Shown here: piece after piece, positions 1 to 13,098 of the stretch | Layout of the letters: each line of letters starts with the position of its first letter | Numbering within the stretch: the first letter of the stretch is position 1 | Assembly: GCA_029204045.2 (NCBI GenBank) | Contig: CM055074.1 | Coordinates: forward strand, 16,605,164 to 16,669,163 | Reading direction: 5' to 3' | Origin: Tillandsia leiboldiana | Lineage: Eukaryota; Streptophyta; Magnoliopsida; Poales; Bromeliaceae | DNA: 64,000 nucleotides | The notes under the pieces: generated by a model | The model's database searches: none | What the model saw: the letters and a program-made list of their open reading frames with translations, nothing else | Told to the model about the DNA's origin: nothing | Position numbers and translations under genes: made by a program

Positions 1-1620
1 GTCCAAAAATTGCTAACATAAACTTGCTAGCATTTCCAAGCTTAATTAGGGGCTTTTCCAAAGGGATTCATCCACAGCTCATAAAAGAGAATTTTCTCAC
101 CTTGAAGTTAAGAAGAAGTACAAACTTGAATTTCTGAAAAAGACCTTATATCCACGAAGTTATCTGCATTCCAAGGTGCCTTGCTCAAATCAAAACTAAA
201 ACAGGGACTGCAGTAAACCATATAATTGCACTTAAAAAGATCATTAAAGTTACCTAATCAAACGTGCTCCAAATCCTGCAAGAGAGGTACCATTGGATTC
301 CTTGTTGAGAGTAGATACAAATTGAGCTAAATAACTCCAAATTTCATGCTCGGATGAAGGAGAAAACCCATAAACACTTTGAACTATCCACCAAGTTCCA
401 TCTGTGCCTGACTGCAGCAAGGTGCTCCAAAGATTATGCATAAACCCTAATAAAAACTCAGATCTTGGGAAAATGATACATACCAATATTGTAGATCTTC
501 GAGTCTTGGAAATTTCCCCGCAAAAATCATCCAAATATTCCCATCCTACTGCCCAGAAAGGCCAAAACACTGAGGACTGTTCAGGATTCCAGACTGAAAT
601 GAAGGGTTCCAAAGATGGCCTTAAAACTCTGTAAAAACATGAGATCGGGGGGAAGAGTTGAATACAAAAATTGTAGCCTTACCTCTTGTGAGAACGAAGA
701 AACAAAAATGAGCTCAAACTTCCAAGAAATGAGTCCTGGGGAATTTTCGTACTGAAACGCGACGGGAAAGTCCACCAACAGCAACAATGGTGATGCTTGC
801 CTCAAGGAGAAGATGATGGTGATGAAGCCCCTTTTGTCCATCTCTTTGCTGATGAAAATGGAGGAGAGTTGCCAAAAGTTCCTCTGTAGAAGTCCCCAAG
901 GTTGGAAAGATCCAAAAGTGGGAGAAGGAGGAGGTAGGAGCTCTTAAGTAGGAGGAAGAAGAAGATAAGAAAACCAAGAAAAGGGGGGGGGGGGGTTTAC
1001 TGTGCGGTGCACAGTGCTGGGCCAGGCCCGGCTCCCGGCCCAGCCCCGGGCCCAGCGGGGGCACGTGGCGCCCATCCGGGCGCCCCGCCCCCGGGTGGAT
1101 GGCCCGGATGGGGCCACGTTGCCCGCCGCGCCCGCCACTGGCGCGGCGACACGCGTCCCGCACAGGGACGCGCGTCGCGCCAGCGGGCGCGCGTGGGCTT
1201 GCCGCGTGGCCCGGACGGGCCTCTCCAGCGCCGACACCTGGCACTCTCCCCCGGCCGCTGCGCCTGGTTCACGCCCTCTCCCCGTGGACCGGCAGCCTTA
1301 AAAAGATCCGATAAGCTCCAAAAATGCCTATTTTTGCTGTTTTCGCGCGCCGAGTCCAATTCCGACGCCCAAAACTCCAAATAATGCAACCAAATAGCCG
1401 TTTTGATCGTTTTTCCGCGCTGAATCCAAATACGGTGTCCATTTTGCGCGAAACCATCTCTATTTTTCGACGAAATTCCCAATTAAGCAATCTTGATCCA
1501 TTTCTCGCACTGAGTCCGTTTCTTGGGTCCGATTTGCGCGCAACCAACACTAACCACAGAAATTGGCCTCCACAAGCTGTCGATCACACTGTAATGACCA
1601 CGAAGATCCGGGTCTTCACA
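1..1620 (-). repeat. Nested Tekay-like LTR N, copy 1 (U3 side)
   Basis: On the minus strand this LTR starts at 1620 (TGTGAAGACCCGG). It is inserted in the G1 3' LTR: AGTCA follows it at 1621-1625, and the same AGTCA precedes copy 2 at 9221-9225, which fits a 5-bp target duplication. Bases 1-1135 repeat at 11966-13098 with few differences. Bases 1136-1620 are absent from copy 2. It contains a G tract at 986-997 and a GC-rich segment (about 1010-1270) with a CACGTG at 1061. Short open frames across this stretch are not supported as genes. Confidence 0.75.
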
Positions 1621-2816
1621 AGTCATGCAAGTCCTCAGTATACCTCATAAATACTATTCTTGCAATCATTTATACAAATATCATTATCAAGCTTACCTAC
1701 CTTACAAACATAAACCATGTACCCTAAACATGCATGCATCAGTCATAGAGGGGTGACATCCCGACTAGTGCACTTATATTCGCCATAACATAATCATTGC
1801 CTTATACAGTTACTGATATTAAGCTTACCCACCTGAAGCACATAAACCAAGGCAAACCTGAAGTCGGTGAAGAGTGTAGACGCTCACAGTGCAAAATCTG
1901 CCAAAATTGCACCCACGGTACATGTCGCGCAAGCCGTGGCTCCAAACAACTGAAAACGCCCGGAATCCACTATGTCCAATATTCTTCAGTTCCAACAGGT
2001 CCAGCAACACTTGCAAACACCCCTGGGTACAACAATAAGGTCCCACATTACACTTTTATTCCAAAAATAATCCACATATACAACATCAGAAAACAGCCCC
2101 GAAGACGTGCAGTTTTCACCTGCAGAAAGTGCCCAGAAAAATCCAACAAAATTACTATCGCGTTCCTCGCGTCGATACCTTCGAAACGAGTACCTGCACG
2201 TCAAATTCCGAGCCCCGTAGGCCGAGTTACAAATTCCACAACACAGGGCGCCCACAAACATACAACCACACATCTGTATTTCCATGCACAGATAAAGGGC
2301 GAGAAATATACCTTCAGGCAAAACTCAGAAAAATCCAAGAAAAATACTGTGACAATCCTCGCGTCGAGTAGATGAAAAAAGTGTACAAGCATGTCACCAT
2401 CCGATGCCTGGTTGCGGAGATAAAAATCCGGCAAGGTGTCACTGTCCAGAAAATCCATCAGAAAACTGTGTCACAGTAAACATGGAAGAACTCCTCGAAA
2501 AGCGTGAAATGGGGGAAAGCTGAAAATACCAAGATCGTAGATCTGTCCGTCGCGGATCCAGCGGCGAAGAAATCGCTCGAAAAGGTGGTCGGAGTAGGCC
2601 GGGGGAGCTCGCGCGCCGAAACGCGATGAAGGGGAACCCAAATGGACGAGCGTCGCGCCGCGCCGTAAAAATGGAAACCTCGATAAGCGTGCCACCAAAA
2701 ATCCTAGAAATCCTCCAAAGGGTGCGCAACACGAAGGGGAGCAACTTTAATGAGGGGCTCGGGGAGAGGGGAAGCTCGGAACTGTAGAAAAATGGGGAAG
2801 AAAGAAGCTCGGGTCG

Positions 2817-2824
2817 CTTTTATA
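2817..2824 (-). promoter_or_regulatory. TATA box of the G1 LTR
   Basis: TATAAAAG on the minus strand, within a CCTATAAAAGC context, downstream of the G-box cluster in U3. The same site is at 14495-14488 in the other LTR. It would drive transcription leftward into R/U5. Confidence 0.5.
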
Positions 2825-3032
2825 GGCTCCAGGAAACAAATCACAAAATACCGAATGTGTCCTAATTTCCGGGCGCAGGGAATTTTCGGGCGCGCACTGT
2901 AGCAGCCCGAAAGTTCCCTGGGCGCGCACTGTAGCAGCCCGGAAGTTCCCTAGGCCTCCACGTCGCCCGCCAAACAGGCGACAGCAATTCCCGCCGCTCA
3001 CAACGCGACACATGGCGCCCCCCAGACGCCGA

Positions 3033-3638
3033 CACGTGGCCGCCCACGCGCGGGAACAGCCCGTCAACGCACCCACGTGCGCTCTGCGCCCGCCGCCTGC
3101 GCCTCTGCACGCACGCTTACCGAGGCGCTCCCCAGCCAGATCCGTGGACCGAGCATGCTGCACCGCACCAACCACACGCCGCCACGTGTCACCCTCCGGT
3201 CCACCGTACACCGCGCCTTTTCCCGTGGACCGCGACCTGCGCCGGCCAACCGGGATCCGCCACGTGGCCCGCGACCGGTGCACGCCTCCGCGGTGGACCG
3301 CGCACCTGCCCGCGCCTGCCCGCGCCACGCTCCGCCGCTGCCGCCGCTGCCCCCCGCCGCTGCCGCTGCCCGCCGCCGCCGGAACAGTACCAAGATGCCT
3401 CGAAAATTGCGCGCGTCATCCGGGCTCCGAAAAATACAAGTGAATAGTCCATTTTCATCGTTTTCGCGCGCTGAATCCAAATCCGAAGTCCGATTTGCCA
3501 AATTCCAACTCTAAAAATTGCCGAAGGCATCCGGGAAGGTGTTCTTTTGTCCAAACTTCGCGCTGAGCCCAATTTTAATATCCATTGCGCGCAAAACCAC
3601 TTCTAAGCATTCGACGGGGCCATTTGATCACCCACGTG
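3033..3638. promoter_or_regulatory. G-box (CACGTG) cluster in G1 U3
   Basis: Five CACGTG hexamers lie at 3033, 3074, 3183, 3261 and 3633, several in an ABRE-like ACACGTGGC or CCACGTGGC context. The other LTR has them at matching positions. In plants such boxes are bound by bZIP and bHLH factors; a role here is inferred from the motif only. Confidence 0.5.
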
Positions 3639-3765
3639 ATCCATTTAAGCCCGAAGTCCCCCACTGGTGTCCAAATGGTGCACAAACCCCGCCGACGCGC
3701 CGCATTGGCCTCCAGAAGCTGTAGATGCAACAGTGCTCCATCAATAGGAATTTCGGGTCTTCACA

Positions 3766-3777
3766 TCCTCCCCCACT
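3766..3777 (-). other. Polypurine tract of G1
   Basis: On the minus strand AGTGGGGGAGGA directly precedes the LTR start TGTGAAGACC, in the position of the plus-strand primer. It follows remnants of a TTTCGAGGACGAAAC coding end that is also seen at the end of element D's pol. Confidence 0.8.
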
Positions 3778-3799
3778 AAAGGAAAGTTTCGTCCTCGAA

Positions 3800-4740
3800 A
3801 CTAGCTCAAATCCACCAAGAGTCACGAGTACCACGGGTAGGTATCCATCAATAACGCCTCCAGCTCCCGAAACATCACTCACTCCCCGTGATTACTCCCT
3901 AACAACAACAACAACAAGTACGGCATGGCCCGATATGCAATTCTCTCATCTCTCGAGCCAGAAATCGCAACGGGCGTCCCTCGTACTCCAACAATCACAG
4001 ATCTCGAAGGGGCAAGTCAATCACGAGCGAGGGATCCAAAAACACATCACTCCTGAGCTGAGACGTGAAACAATACAGGGGCTCCATCAAAAGCTGGGGG
4101 AAACAAAATAACCACCAGCGCAACATGCACCAAACCACACCCTGGTGCCCATCTCAACAAGGCGACCCGAAGCATACCCACACATTCATCCAATAAGCTG
4201 GGGTCTTCACTCGGTTACTTCCCGATCCAAAATTACCCGAGTGGGCTACTCAACTGCGGGCTACCCTCAAAAGGTATCCTCAAGAGACACAATCTCAAGC
4301 CACAGTTGGTCATTCAACATGCCAACATAACCCCAACGGACCCACCGGTCGAAGTCGATCTCTCAACTAATAAAGGACACACTGACGGGGACCAAACCGT
4401 CAGTGAACGGGACTGAAAACTGGCTCAAAAGGCGATCATAATGCTGATGCCCAAACTCGCGGTCAAAAATCCGAACCAGCAACGACAATCCGCGTAAATC
4501 CCACCCAAGATGCTGAAAGCTATAGGCTCCACTGATGCCGCATGGTAGAAACTGTAAACTGAAGCTGAAATCTTATCTACCATATAGTACAGAACAGAAA
4601 TGCTGAGTAATCAGGACTGGTAGCCAAGCAGGCATGGCCTACGCCCAGGTATATCAATCAAAGCTGGAAGTAATAGACGTACTGAAAGGCTCAACTGTGG
4701 AATCCAAGCTACCTGCAAAACAGCGGTTCATCCTGCCACA
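3800..4740 (-). pseudogene. G1 integrase/chromodomain remnant
   Basis: Minus-strand sequence in the position of integrase and its C-terminal tail. Around 4000-3830 broken frames still spell pieces like PLRFLAREMREL and LLMDTYP, which match the chromodomain-like end of element D (about 51480-51620). The stretch has many stops and frame changes, and the catalytic integrase motifs are not recognisable. It is only about 1 kb long, so part of integrase has been lost. It follows the reverse transcriptase remnant in gypsy order. Confidence 0.5.
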
Positions 4741-5645
4741 AAACTCATAGGGTCGGACAAAAGTAGTGTGGACCGAAAATCAACCCACGGTAACTCTACA
4801 ACCACAATGGGAGGCATCACTAAAACACACAAATCCATCTCCCAACACTGGAATTACTAGCATTGGCGCTGGTATCAGTCTCATTATCCATTGGCCATAC
4901 TCTCCCGCCACTGCCAAGTCCAAGAAGCTCCTCACCTCAAGGATAAATGTTGGTTTCAGTCAAACTTGAATAACATCCATTTGGTCGGGTTCCACCGCCG
5001 CCCCTACGGCTCGAACAAAGTGACCCAAGAAGGTATGCTTCTGCAGCTACAACTTGTATCTCAATAACTTGGCATACCGCTTCATCCACACGGGCATGGT
5101 AGCACATCCACAAAGTGCTCCTCGTGCTCCAAGTCGCTCTAGGAGTAAAGCAAAATATCCTCGGGAAACACCACTCCCAGTCCGACCAAGTACAACTGGG
5201 ACATACAATTCCTCAGATCTTGAAGTCACAGGGCATTAGTCATTCCATTTGGCCTCACTGTGCCCTCATAATGCCCTTACCGTGTCCTGAACGCCATCTA
5301 GGCGAAGTCCTCGGCTGTCTGATTCCGAGTAGGTACTCGCATTATACAATAACTGCCGGAGTATAGTTCCATCAAAAGGTCCTAGATGCCACCCGGACCT
5401 GTCTACACTCGAACCATAAAAGGACCCTCACAGTCGTGTATCAACGATGTGGCATCACCACCGTATACCAACGGCGTGGCACTTGTCAAACAGACCCCTC
5501 GATCCATCAGATCCTGCAACTGTGCCATCAGCTCTCTCAGCTCTACCGGCGATATCCAATGAGGTGCTGTCCAGGGTGGCGCGGTTCCCCGAACCACGTC
5601 AAACGCAATCTCTATCTCCCTAACCGGCGGCATTACCAACAACTA
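4741..5645 (-). pseudogene. G1 reverse transcriptase/RNase H remnant
   Basis: On the minus strand 5642-5403 is open for 79 codons and resembles the start of the gypsy reverse transcriptase domain (PPVREIEIAFDVVRGTAP, then a PVELRELMAQLQDLMDRG-like stretch). Further along, about 5025-4820, frames read FLGHFVRAVGAAVEP and VRSFLDLAV, matching the FLGH...VRSFLGL region near the end of reverse transcriptase in element D. The block between, with the YxDD or FIDD active site, is shorter than expected and unreadable. It is a decayed copy. Confidence 0.65.
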
Positions 5646-7085
5646 AGGTGAAATCACACCCGGGATCTCGTGGGCAACAGAGATATCCCTGAGTCCCGGT
5701 GCCACCGTAAGCACCTCTCACCCTGTCGCTAAAACCTGAGTGCTCTAACAATCTCAACAAGCAAGCCTCCTCTTGTCCGCCTTGCCGAAGATCAAAGTCC
5801 TCTCTCGCCGCAGTCAAACATTCTGTGGCATTGTGCCAAACAATCTCAAGCACAGGGTCGAAACACCGAATTGCTACAATTCCCAATAATTCTGCCGGTA
5901 ACTCGCGGTCTCGGCCGCACTGGACATGATCCAAAAGCCTCCTCCACGTGCACAACAACAACAGGAACCTGTACCTCTAGTGCACGTGGTAACAAATCTG
6001 CCTCTAGCCCATGCAAGAGTGGAACATGCTCTAACTCCGACTACTGTGGTGAAATCCCACCTGCGACACTCAATCCACTACGGTGGCGCCCTACAACCGG
6101 GCGGCACAGATTCATCCGCTTAAAGCAAGTGGTTGTCGCTCAACCTGCCTGAAATCAGGACTATCCGCAAGGGAGCACGACCTCTGTCTCTGATCACATT
6201 AAGGCGACGAATAAGGTCCTCCGCAGATAACGAATCCACGCTATCGCTGCGCCACTCTGACATAAATATTGATGCTGCCTTCGGGGTCCACCCGACCTCC
6301 GGCATCTCGGGAACTCGTTATCCTGGAGAAAGAAATCAGAAATGCCTCTGCCGGCCGATCTGTCCTCCATCACCCGGCGCCAAGCGCCAAAATCCATTAC
6401 TCGCCTCTGGCGGCAGATCCCTCTCCAAAGGAACTGCAATGCCACGCTCCATACACAATGCCTACTCCAACGAGGCGTCCAAATCTACAATGGAGGGACT
6501 GAATAACAGAAAGGTGTCCTGGCGCAATCCACTCCCAGTCTCATATATCCTATGCGCCTCGTCCCTCGAATCTAGAGCGCGCAGTTCAACAACTGCATAA
6601 ACTCTCTGGCACAGGGAGGCTCTCAATTGATCAATCCATCACCACCAACCACGACTCTGCCTCCAAAGGGTCCAAACTCAATCTTACGAGTCGGGGTGGA
6701 TCATCTGCCAAATCTGGCTCAGTAGATCGACCATGTCCCACAGCTTCTCTGCTGTCCACTATCCACCCTGCCTCGGTGCCTCGACACAAAACATTGGCAC
6801 CAAGGGGGTTACTCAGTGCCCCGACAACTGTGTCACCACGACCAGCCGCTCACTCAGCCGTTGATAAGCCTCTGATAATCCTGTCATCTGGGTCCGGAGT
6901 TCTCTGACCTCAATCCGAGTATCCGGCCCAAAACCAACTGCTCAAGCTCAACTGCTATGACAGGATGCACACGGGTCACAACCCAGCGTTGGGGAGACAC
7001 AGCTCACCGCAACGAAACCACAAAACAGCACACAACAGCGCTCGACCCAATCCAGCGAAAGTCTAAAGCATGTCACCCGTTCCAC
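5646..7085 (-). pseudogene. G1 gag/protease region remnant
   Basis: Minus-strand stretch between the leader hairpin (7089-7114) and the reverse transcriptase remnant, where gag and protease should lie. Only short open pieces remain, for example 5961-5620 and 6445-6194. I see no CCHC knuckle and no DSG/DTG protease motif. The assignment rests on position. Confidence 0.4.
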
Positions 7086-7088
7086 AGC

Positions 7089-7114
7089 ATTATGTTGTCT
7101 GCAGCCAACATAAT
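7089..7114 (-). other. Leader hairpin with CTGCAG loop (G1)
   Basis: A 9-bp perfect stem (ATTATGTTG / CAACATAAT) with an 8-base loop that reads GCTGCAGA on the minus strand, 158 nt downstream of the primer site. The same stem and loop occur at 55556-55579 and 63086-63111. The loop contains the self-complementary hexamer CTGCAG. Confidence 0.75.
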
Positions 7115-7271
7115 CACTTAGGAGAATAAACATGCCAATCACTCCTCCCGTCCCTTGGGAGAGGTATAAAACTCAATCAGGACTCTCGCTAAAAGTCACG
7201 ACTCTCACGAAGTCAACCAAGGGTCAAACCATAAGCCTAGGGTTTCTAAGTCCACCACGACCTACAACCTA

Positions 7272-7284
7272 GGCTCTGATACCA
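7272..7284 (-). other. Primer binding site of G1
   Basis: On the minus strand TGGTATCAGAGCC lies 8 bases after the LTR end (GGGGCGTGACA). It is complementary to the 3' end of plant initiator tRNA-Met, the usual minus-strand primer of Ty3/gypsy and Ty1/copia elements. Confidence 0.85.
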
Positions 7285-7292
7285 CTCTAATC

Positions 7293-9225
7293 TGTCACGC
7301 CCCGGGGTCGAAACTGCGACCCGGGCTCGCCAACAGATCCGCCACCTATGCCAACCTGCATAGGGGAAGTGTCCTACCTGCAAGAAAAGTACTACAGCTA
7401 AACAGATATCAGAGCTATAAATAAAAACCTGATGTATAACTAAAATCAATCACTGTAGAACTGGAAATAATACAACAAGATCCGCCTCCCAAAATAATAA
7501 TAATACAATGTCCTCAAATACAAGCTCTTCACCCAACCGGGAGGTATCTCCAATAAATACAACAGTGTACAGTCTCTCAATACATAATATCCTCACTACA
7601 ACAGTCTCTCAAAAGAGGAAAAAGAAACAACTAATCTACTGATGATCTCCTCTGAAGAGGGTACCGCTACTCTCCAACGACGGGTAGGGATCTAGCTCGC
7701 GACTCCCTCGCCTCGAACAACAACCGCAGAATCCGCAACACCCGCTAAGACTCTGCAAAACAAGGGAGAGGAAGGAAAAAGGAGGGGGAAGACCCCAAAA
7801 GGGTGTGAGAACTACACCAAAAAGGGAGTTCTCAGTGGGTACCACCGCCAGACCTGACGGTCTGCCCACTAAGTCCTCAAGAGACATAAGATAACCAAAG
7901 CAGTAAAGACCGAAATAGGAAAGCTGGAGACTCTCAACAGCTACCATGCCTCTAACTAAAAGCTCAAATGGGGAAACTCTGGTAAAGATATGCAACACTC
8001 GCACACGAGGTGCTCAATCGACCCAATCGAGCTGACTGCCACATCGGGTCCAGTCAAACCTGCGCCCACCTACAACCACCTCCCGCTGACGGGCAGGAAT
8101 TATGTAGGGCGTCCAAACGGACTAACTCGCTATCGAGTAGTGGCTCATGCGGGCTATAGTCAAAATCCACGCTCTCTCTCAGAACGGATAAGCTCAAGAT
8201 CACCAAGCCTCTCGCACAACGGTCAACAACTCACAAAGACCTCGGGACCACAGTCCCCAAATGGATCCCAACAACACTAGCACCGGTCTAAACACAGCTA
8301 CTAGACTCCACTCGGTCCCCCTGACACGAGTGAAACAAGAAAGGAAAATATCTGTAATAAACCCAATCTAGTGCCACCAGTAAAACTGGCATTGCCTGCT
8401 CAGCGGAATCTGCACACAAGGCTCGAAACCGCGGGATCGGCCCGCACGGCTCGCATCCCAAAATAAGAATCAGACCGGCACACAAGGCTGGGTCCGAAAA
8501 GCCTACCTCCGGAGTGGCGCTCGAGGGGAGCGACCCGCACAAGTAAAGTATCTCAGTAACAGTATCTCAGTAACAGTATCTCAGTAACAGTATCTCAGTA
8601 ACAGTATCTCAGTATAGCAGGACTTTGATCATCAATCTGATCAAAGTGGAAAAACTCAACCACCAAGGAAAGACCCGACCTCAATCGGATGCAACTGAAC
8701 GATAAGTGGGAAACTCCATCCACTAAAGAAAACTGATACCCAATCAGGTGCATAGAGAAACATCCAGTCAACCGCCCATTATCCGCGGTTGCCGCAAAGC
8801 CCCACAACCAATCCAACCTGTCCGAGACACGAAGTCCCGACTACACTATCCAGACCCCTGCTCGAACCCGAGCAACATTGACCACCTGACTAACAAGAAG
8901 GAGAAAGGAAAAGCATGGTTTCTCCAAAGTCAAGTTCCAATAAGTAGTATAGCAATAAAAAGGGGGCCTAACTATATGTCTATACAAGCATGCATTTGTC
9001 CTCAAGAAAGATACAACAAAGTAATCCACATGCCTACACCTGACCATAATCCTCGATCATAATAACTCCTCAGAGTACAAATCCGCACATAGCTACGAAA
9101 TCCTGTCCCAAAGCATAAACCAACCACATGAAAGGCTATGTGCTAACATGGCATGTTACATAATCTCATAGGGTAACATTATCCTAGGTAAGCTTACACT
9201 AATCATCACATAGATGTCCAAGTCA
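7293..9225 (-). repeat. G1 5' LTR, R/U5 part
   Basis: Starts (minus-strand end) at TGTCACGCCCCGGGG beside the primer site and runs to AGTCA at 9221-9225, where LTR N is inserted. It shares segments with plus-strand LTR tails H and E/F, for example the block around 7640-8040 that matches about 16290-16520 in reverse. Non-coding. Confidence 0.8.
8546..8613. repeat. 15-bp tandem repeat
   Basis: About 4.5 direct copies of an AGTATCTCAGTAACA unit inside the G1 5' LTR. Simple local amplification. Confidence 0.85.
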
Positions 9226-9972
9226 TGTCACGCCCCGGGGGTCGAAACTGCGACCCGGGCTCGCCAACAAATCCGCCACCTATGCGGAACCCCGCATAAG
9301 CGAAGCGTCTAACCTCAAAGTATCATCTAACAACTAAATAGATATCAGAGCTGAAGAAAAACTGCTATAATAAAAACCTGAATCACTGTACAACTGAAAA
9401 ATAAAGGTACAATATCCATCTCCCAAAAAGTAATACAATAATCCGGTCCACCGAAACAATAATACAAGTAAAAGCCACCTATACATCATCTACAACTCCA
9501 AAAAGGGAGATAATCTGAAATAATAAAATACAACTGAGTACAGTGAAACCCACAATCCGGGCTGGTACATCTATCCCACTGAAGAAATCAACACTGGTAA
9601 GGATCTATCTCGCGACTCCCTCGCCTCGAACCTCCAACCGTAAGGTCAGCAACTCCCGCAGCAGACACTGCAAAACAAAGGGAGGGAAGGGGAAAAACAA
9701 CAATGGGGGTGAGAACCACTAGTAAAACCAGTAGCCTCCCCCTGTGGGTAAGGCCTCAAACCCCGATATACCCACTAAGTCTACCAGAGGCAAGAGAAGG
9801 AGTAAGAGAGGTGGTAAGCTATAAACAGAAATACTGATAAGAGGAAGCTACCACTAGTATGCCTCTAAATGTCGTGCTAAGAAGTATAGCTAATGTATGC
9901 ATCAGTAAATAAATGCCTGCCTGAATAAACCCAATCCGACCACCAGTAAACACTGGTACTGCCTGCGGTGCC

Positions 9973-10129
9973 TGCCAAATCGGGTATGCCAGCCTACGCA
10001 TAACACCGATAGGGGATAGGAGTCTCAAGGACTCAAGGTCTGTATAACGTGCACACTATACTTGCCAAATCGGGTATGCCGGCCAATGCATAACACCGAT
10101 AGGGGATAGGAGTCTCAAGGACTCAAGGT
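9973..10129. repeat. Direct duplication of a 67-bp unit
   Basis: Two copies (9973-10039 and 10063-10129), each starting TGCCAAATCGGGTATGCC and ending CTCAAGGACTCAAGGT, separated by 23 bases, inside LTR N. Confidence 0.85.
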
Positions 10130-11039
10130 TGTAGTAACAAGTATCAAAACTAGCAGGACTGGATCACGACTCTGATCAAAGTGGGAAAACCCATCCCCTA
10201 CATAAAGCCCGATCCCCCAATCTGATGCAACTGTAAATACCCGGTCGGCCGCCCAAAGTCCGCGGTCGCAGCAATATCCCACAAATCCCCCAAATCAAGC
10301 CCGACCTGTCATCCCTAATCCGATGCACAAGTCACCATCCGGTCAACCGCCCAAAGTCCGCGGTAGCCACAATACCCTGCCCTCAGGCCAGCCTATCCCA
10401 GATCTCAAGAATCTGTCTACACTATCCCAAAACTCCCTGCTCGCGCACGAGCTACAAATACTCTGAGCCTAGTATGAAAGGAGAAAAGCAAGAAACATGG
10501 TTTCTCCTAAGTCAAGTCCAACATGATAGTGTAGCAGAAAAAGATGGCCTATCTAAGTGACCATACAAGCATGCAAATGTCCCAAAATAATAAAAAGAAA
10601 ACAGGTGTCGATGTTCTACATTTATTAGAGCATGCTATTCCATAATATTGATGATTGCATAAGAACATTAAGTGCAACATAGCCTATGCCTGCCAATACC
10701 ACATACACGATGTTCACAAAGTATGAAAATAAGGAAGTGCCACACCTAATCACAAATCACATAAGATGGTACAACGCTTGTCAATCCTCACATTCATACA
10801 GGAATAAGCCCAAGATCATTTAACATCACATAAACAGGGACATTTAATCAAGTACCACCAATGAATAGATTAAGGTTCAACAACTTTCATTGATCTCACA
10901 TAGGATGAACATAGGATCTACCAACAACATCCAATCTCATTTGGAGGGATTTAGGAGTCATGAATAAAGCTTAGTCTCATAAGGAATAGGCCTCAACTCA
11001 CAATGATAGCCATCTTTTCATGAATGAACTAGAAATCAA

Positions 11040-11420
11040 AAGCATAGGTCATTCTCACATCGACTAGATCAATAACCAACACCAACACCCATTTTCACAT
11101 AAACTAAATCAAAGATCAATCAACTCATTATTCTCACATAAATAGGTTATGAATCAACATCTATGCCCAACATCACACATTGTAGGTTAAGGATCAACAA
11201 AACCAACTACTCTCATATAAGCCATTCTCAAATAAATCAACCAAGTCATTCTCACATAAGCAACCAAGCACTTCTCACATAACCCCATCAAGTCCTCACC
11301 TAAATCAATCAACCATTCACATATAACCATCACCATCATTCACCATGATTAGGTTAACCATTCATCACAAGGTGTAGGTTAAAGATTAATTTCCCAATTA
11401 CCCTCACATAGCATAGGTTT
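11040..11420. repeat. Degenerate TTCTCACATAA-rich stretch
   Basis: AT-rich part of LTR N with about ten loosely spaced variants of TTCTCACATAA or CTCACATAAGC interspersed with AATCAACCA-like sequence. No gene is visible. Confidence 0.5.
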
Positions 11421-13098
11421 AAGAATGATCACTTATAATGAACTTCATGTGAGATAGTGTAACATCAATCAAACTATTCATTCACTCGTGCATACATTGA
11501 AGATCAAATAACTTAATCTAGACATGGATATCCAAGCATATTATACCAAGGAAAAGAGAACATCAACCGCAATGCCATGAGGAAAACCAATAGCCCGAGT
11601 GGGTAAATCGATGTTTTCGGCTAAGCACAACCACCCACTTGAAACTTGACGATCCGATACCCGATCTGGCTGAATTTTGGCGTGAGTAATCCTTATCCTC
11701 CCAGGAGTCCGATGCCGCGAAAATCATCCAAATCCGCCTCACGGATTGGGCGCAATCACTGAAACAATGCACACTTCGCATTCAAATTCCAGAATTTCGG
11801 CATGTGCAACAAGGTTAATTAAAATGTATGTGCAACCACAAATACCTCAAAATAAAGTTCCCTGCAGTAAAGCAAAGATATCCTCTTTCATACAAACATC
11901 TTTAAGCCCTCAAAATCTACCATTAATTTTCCTTAACATTCAAATGTAGCAAGAATTACAATGCTGTCCAAAAATTGCTAACATAAACTTGCTAGCATTT
12001 CCAAGCTTAATTAGGGGCTTTTCCAAAGGGATTCATCCACAGCTCATAAAAGAGAATTTGCTCACCTTGAAGTTAAGAAGAAGTACCAACTTGAATTTCT
12101 GAAAAAGACCTTATATCCACGAAGTTATCTGCATTCCAAGGTGCCTTGCTCAAATCAAAACTAAAACAGGGACTGCAGTAAACCATATAATTGCACTTAA
12201 AAAGATCATTAAAGTTACCTAATCAAACGTGCTCCAAATCCTGCAAGAGAGGTACCATTGGATTCCTTGTTGAGAGTAGATACAAATTGAGCTAAATAAC
12301 TCCAAATTTCATGCTCGGATGAAGGAGAAAACCCATAAACACTTTGAACTATCCACCAAGTTCCATCTGTGCCTGACTGCAGCAAGGTGCTCCAAAGATT
12401 ATGCATAAACCCTAATAAAAACTCAGATCTGGGGAAAATGATACATACCAATATTGTAGATCTTCGAGTCTTGGACATTTCCCCGCAAAAAGCATCCAAA
12501 TATTCCCATCCTACTGCCCAGAAAGGCCAAAACACTGAGGACTGTTCAGGATTCCAGAATGAAATGAAGGGTTCCAAAGATGGCCTTAAAACTCTGTAAA
12601 AACATGAGATCTGGGGGAAGAGTTGAATACAAAAAGTGTAGCCTTACCTCTTGTGAGAACGAAGAACCAAAAATGAGCTCAAACTTCCAAGAAATGAGTC
12701 CTGGGGAATTTTCGCACTGAAACGCGACGGGAAAGTCCACCAACAGCAACAATGGTGATGCTTGCCTCAAGGAGAAGATGATGGTGATGAAGCCCCTTTT
12801 GTCCATCTCTTTGCTGATGAAAATGGAGGAGAGTTGCCAAAAGTTCCTCTGTAGAAGTACCCAAGGTTGGAAAGATCCAAAAGTGGGAGAAGGAGGAGGT
12901 AGGAGCTCTTAAGTAGGAGGAAGAAGAAGATAAGAAAACCAAGAAAAGGGGGGGGGGGTTTACTGTGCGGTGCACAGTGCTGGGCCAGGCCCGGCTCCCG
13001 GCCCAGCCCCGCGCCCAGCGGGGGCACGTGGCGCCCATCCAGGCGCCCCGCCCCCGGGCGGATGGCCCGGATGGGGCCACGTTGCCCGCCGCGCCCGC

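Larger units (their letters stand above)
1626..3765 (-). repeat. G1 3' LTR, U3/promoter part
   Basis: This segment matches 13297-15438 almost base for base (2140 versus 2142 bp), as expected for the two LTRs of one element. On the minus strand it carries U3 with GC-rich stretches, several CACGTG boxes and a TATA-like TATAAAAG at 2824-2817. Long frames through the GC-rich part reflect base composition and resemble no known protein. Confidence 0.75.
9226..13098 (-). repeat. Nested Tekay-like LTR N, copy 2, truncated
   Basis: Begins (minus-strand 3' end) with TGTCACGCCCCGGGGG right after AGTCA. From 11966 it repeats window bases 1-1135. It breaks off at 13098 inside the GC-rich segment, so the last 485 bp present in copy 1 (1136-1620) are missing. 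The segment 10560-11960 is AT-rich and non-coding. No primer site or internal region is attached, so it behaves as a solo LTR within an LTR. Confidence 0.75.

Noticed and set aside
8546..8613. CRISPR-like array
   Set aside because: Direct 15-bp tandem repeats without spacers in a plant LTR; simple tandem amplification.
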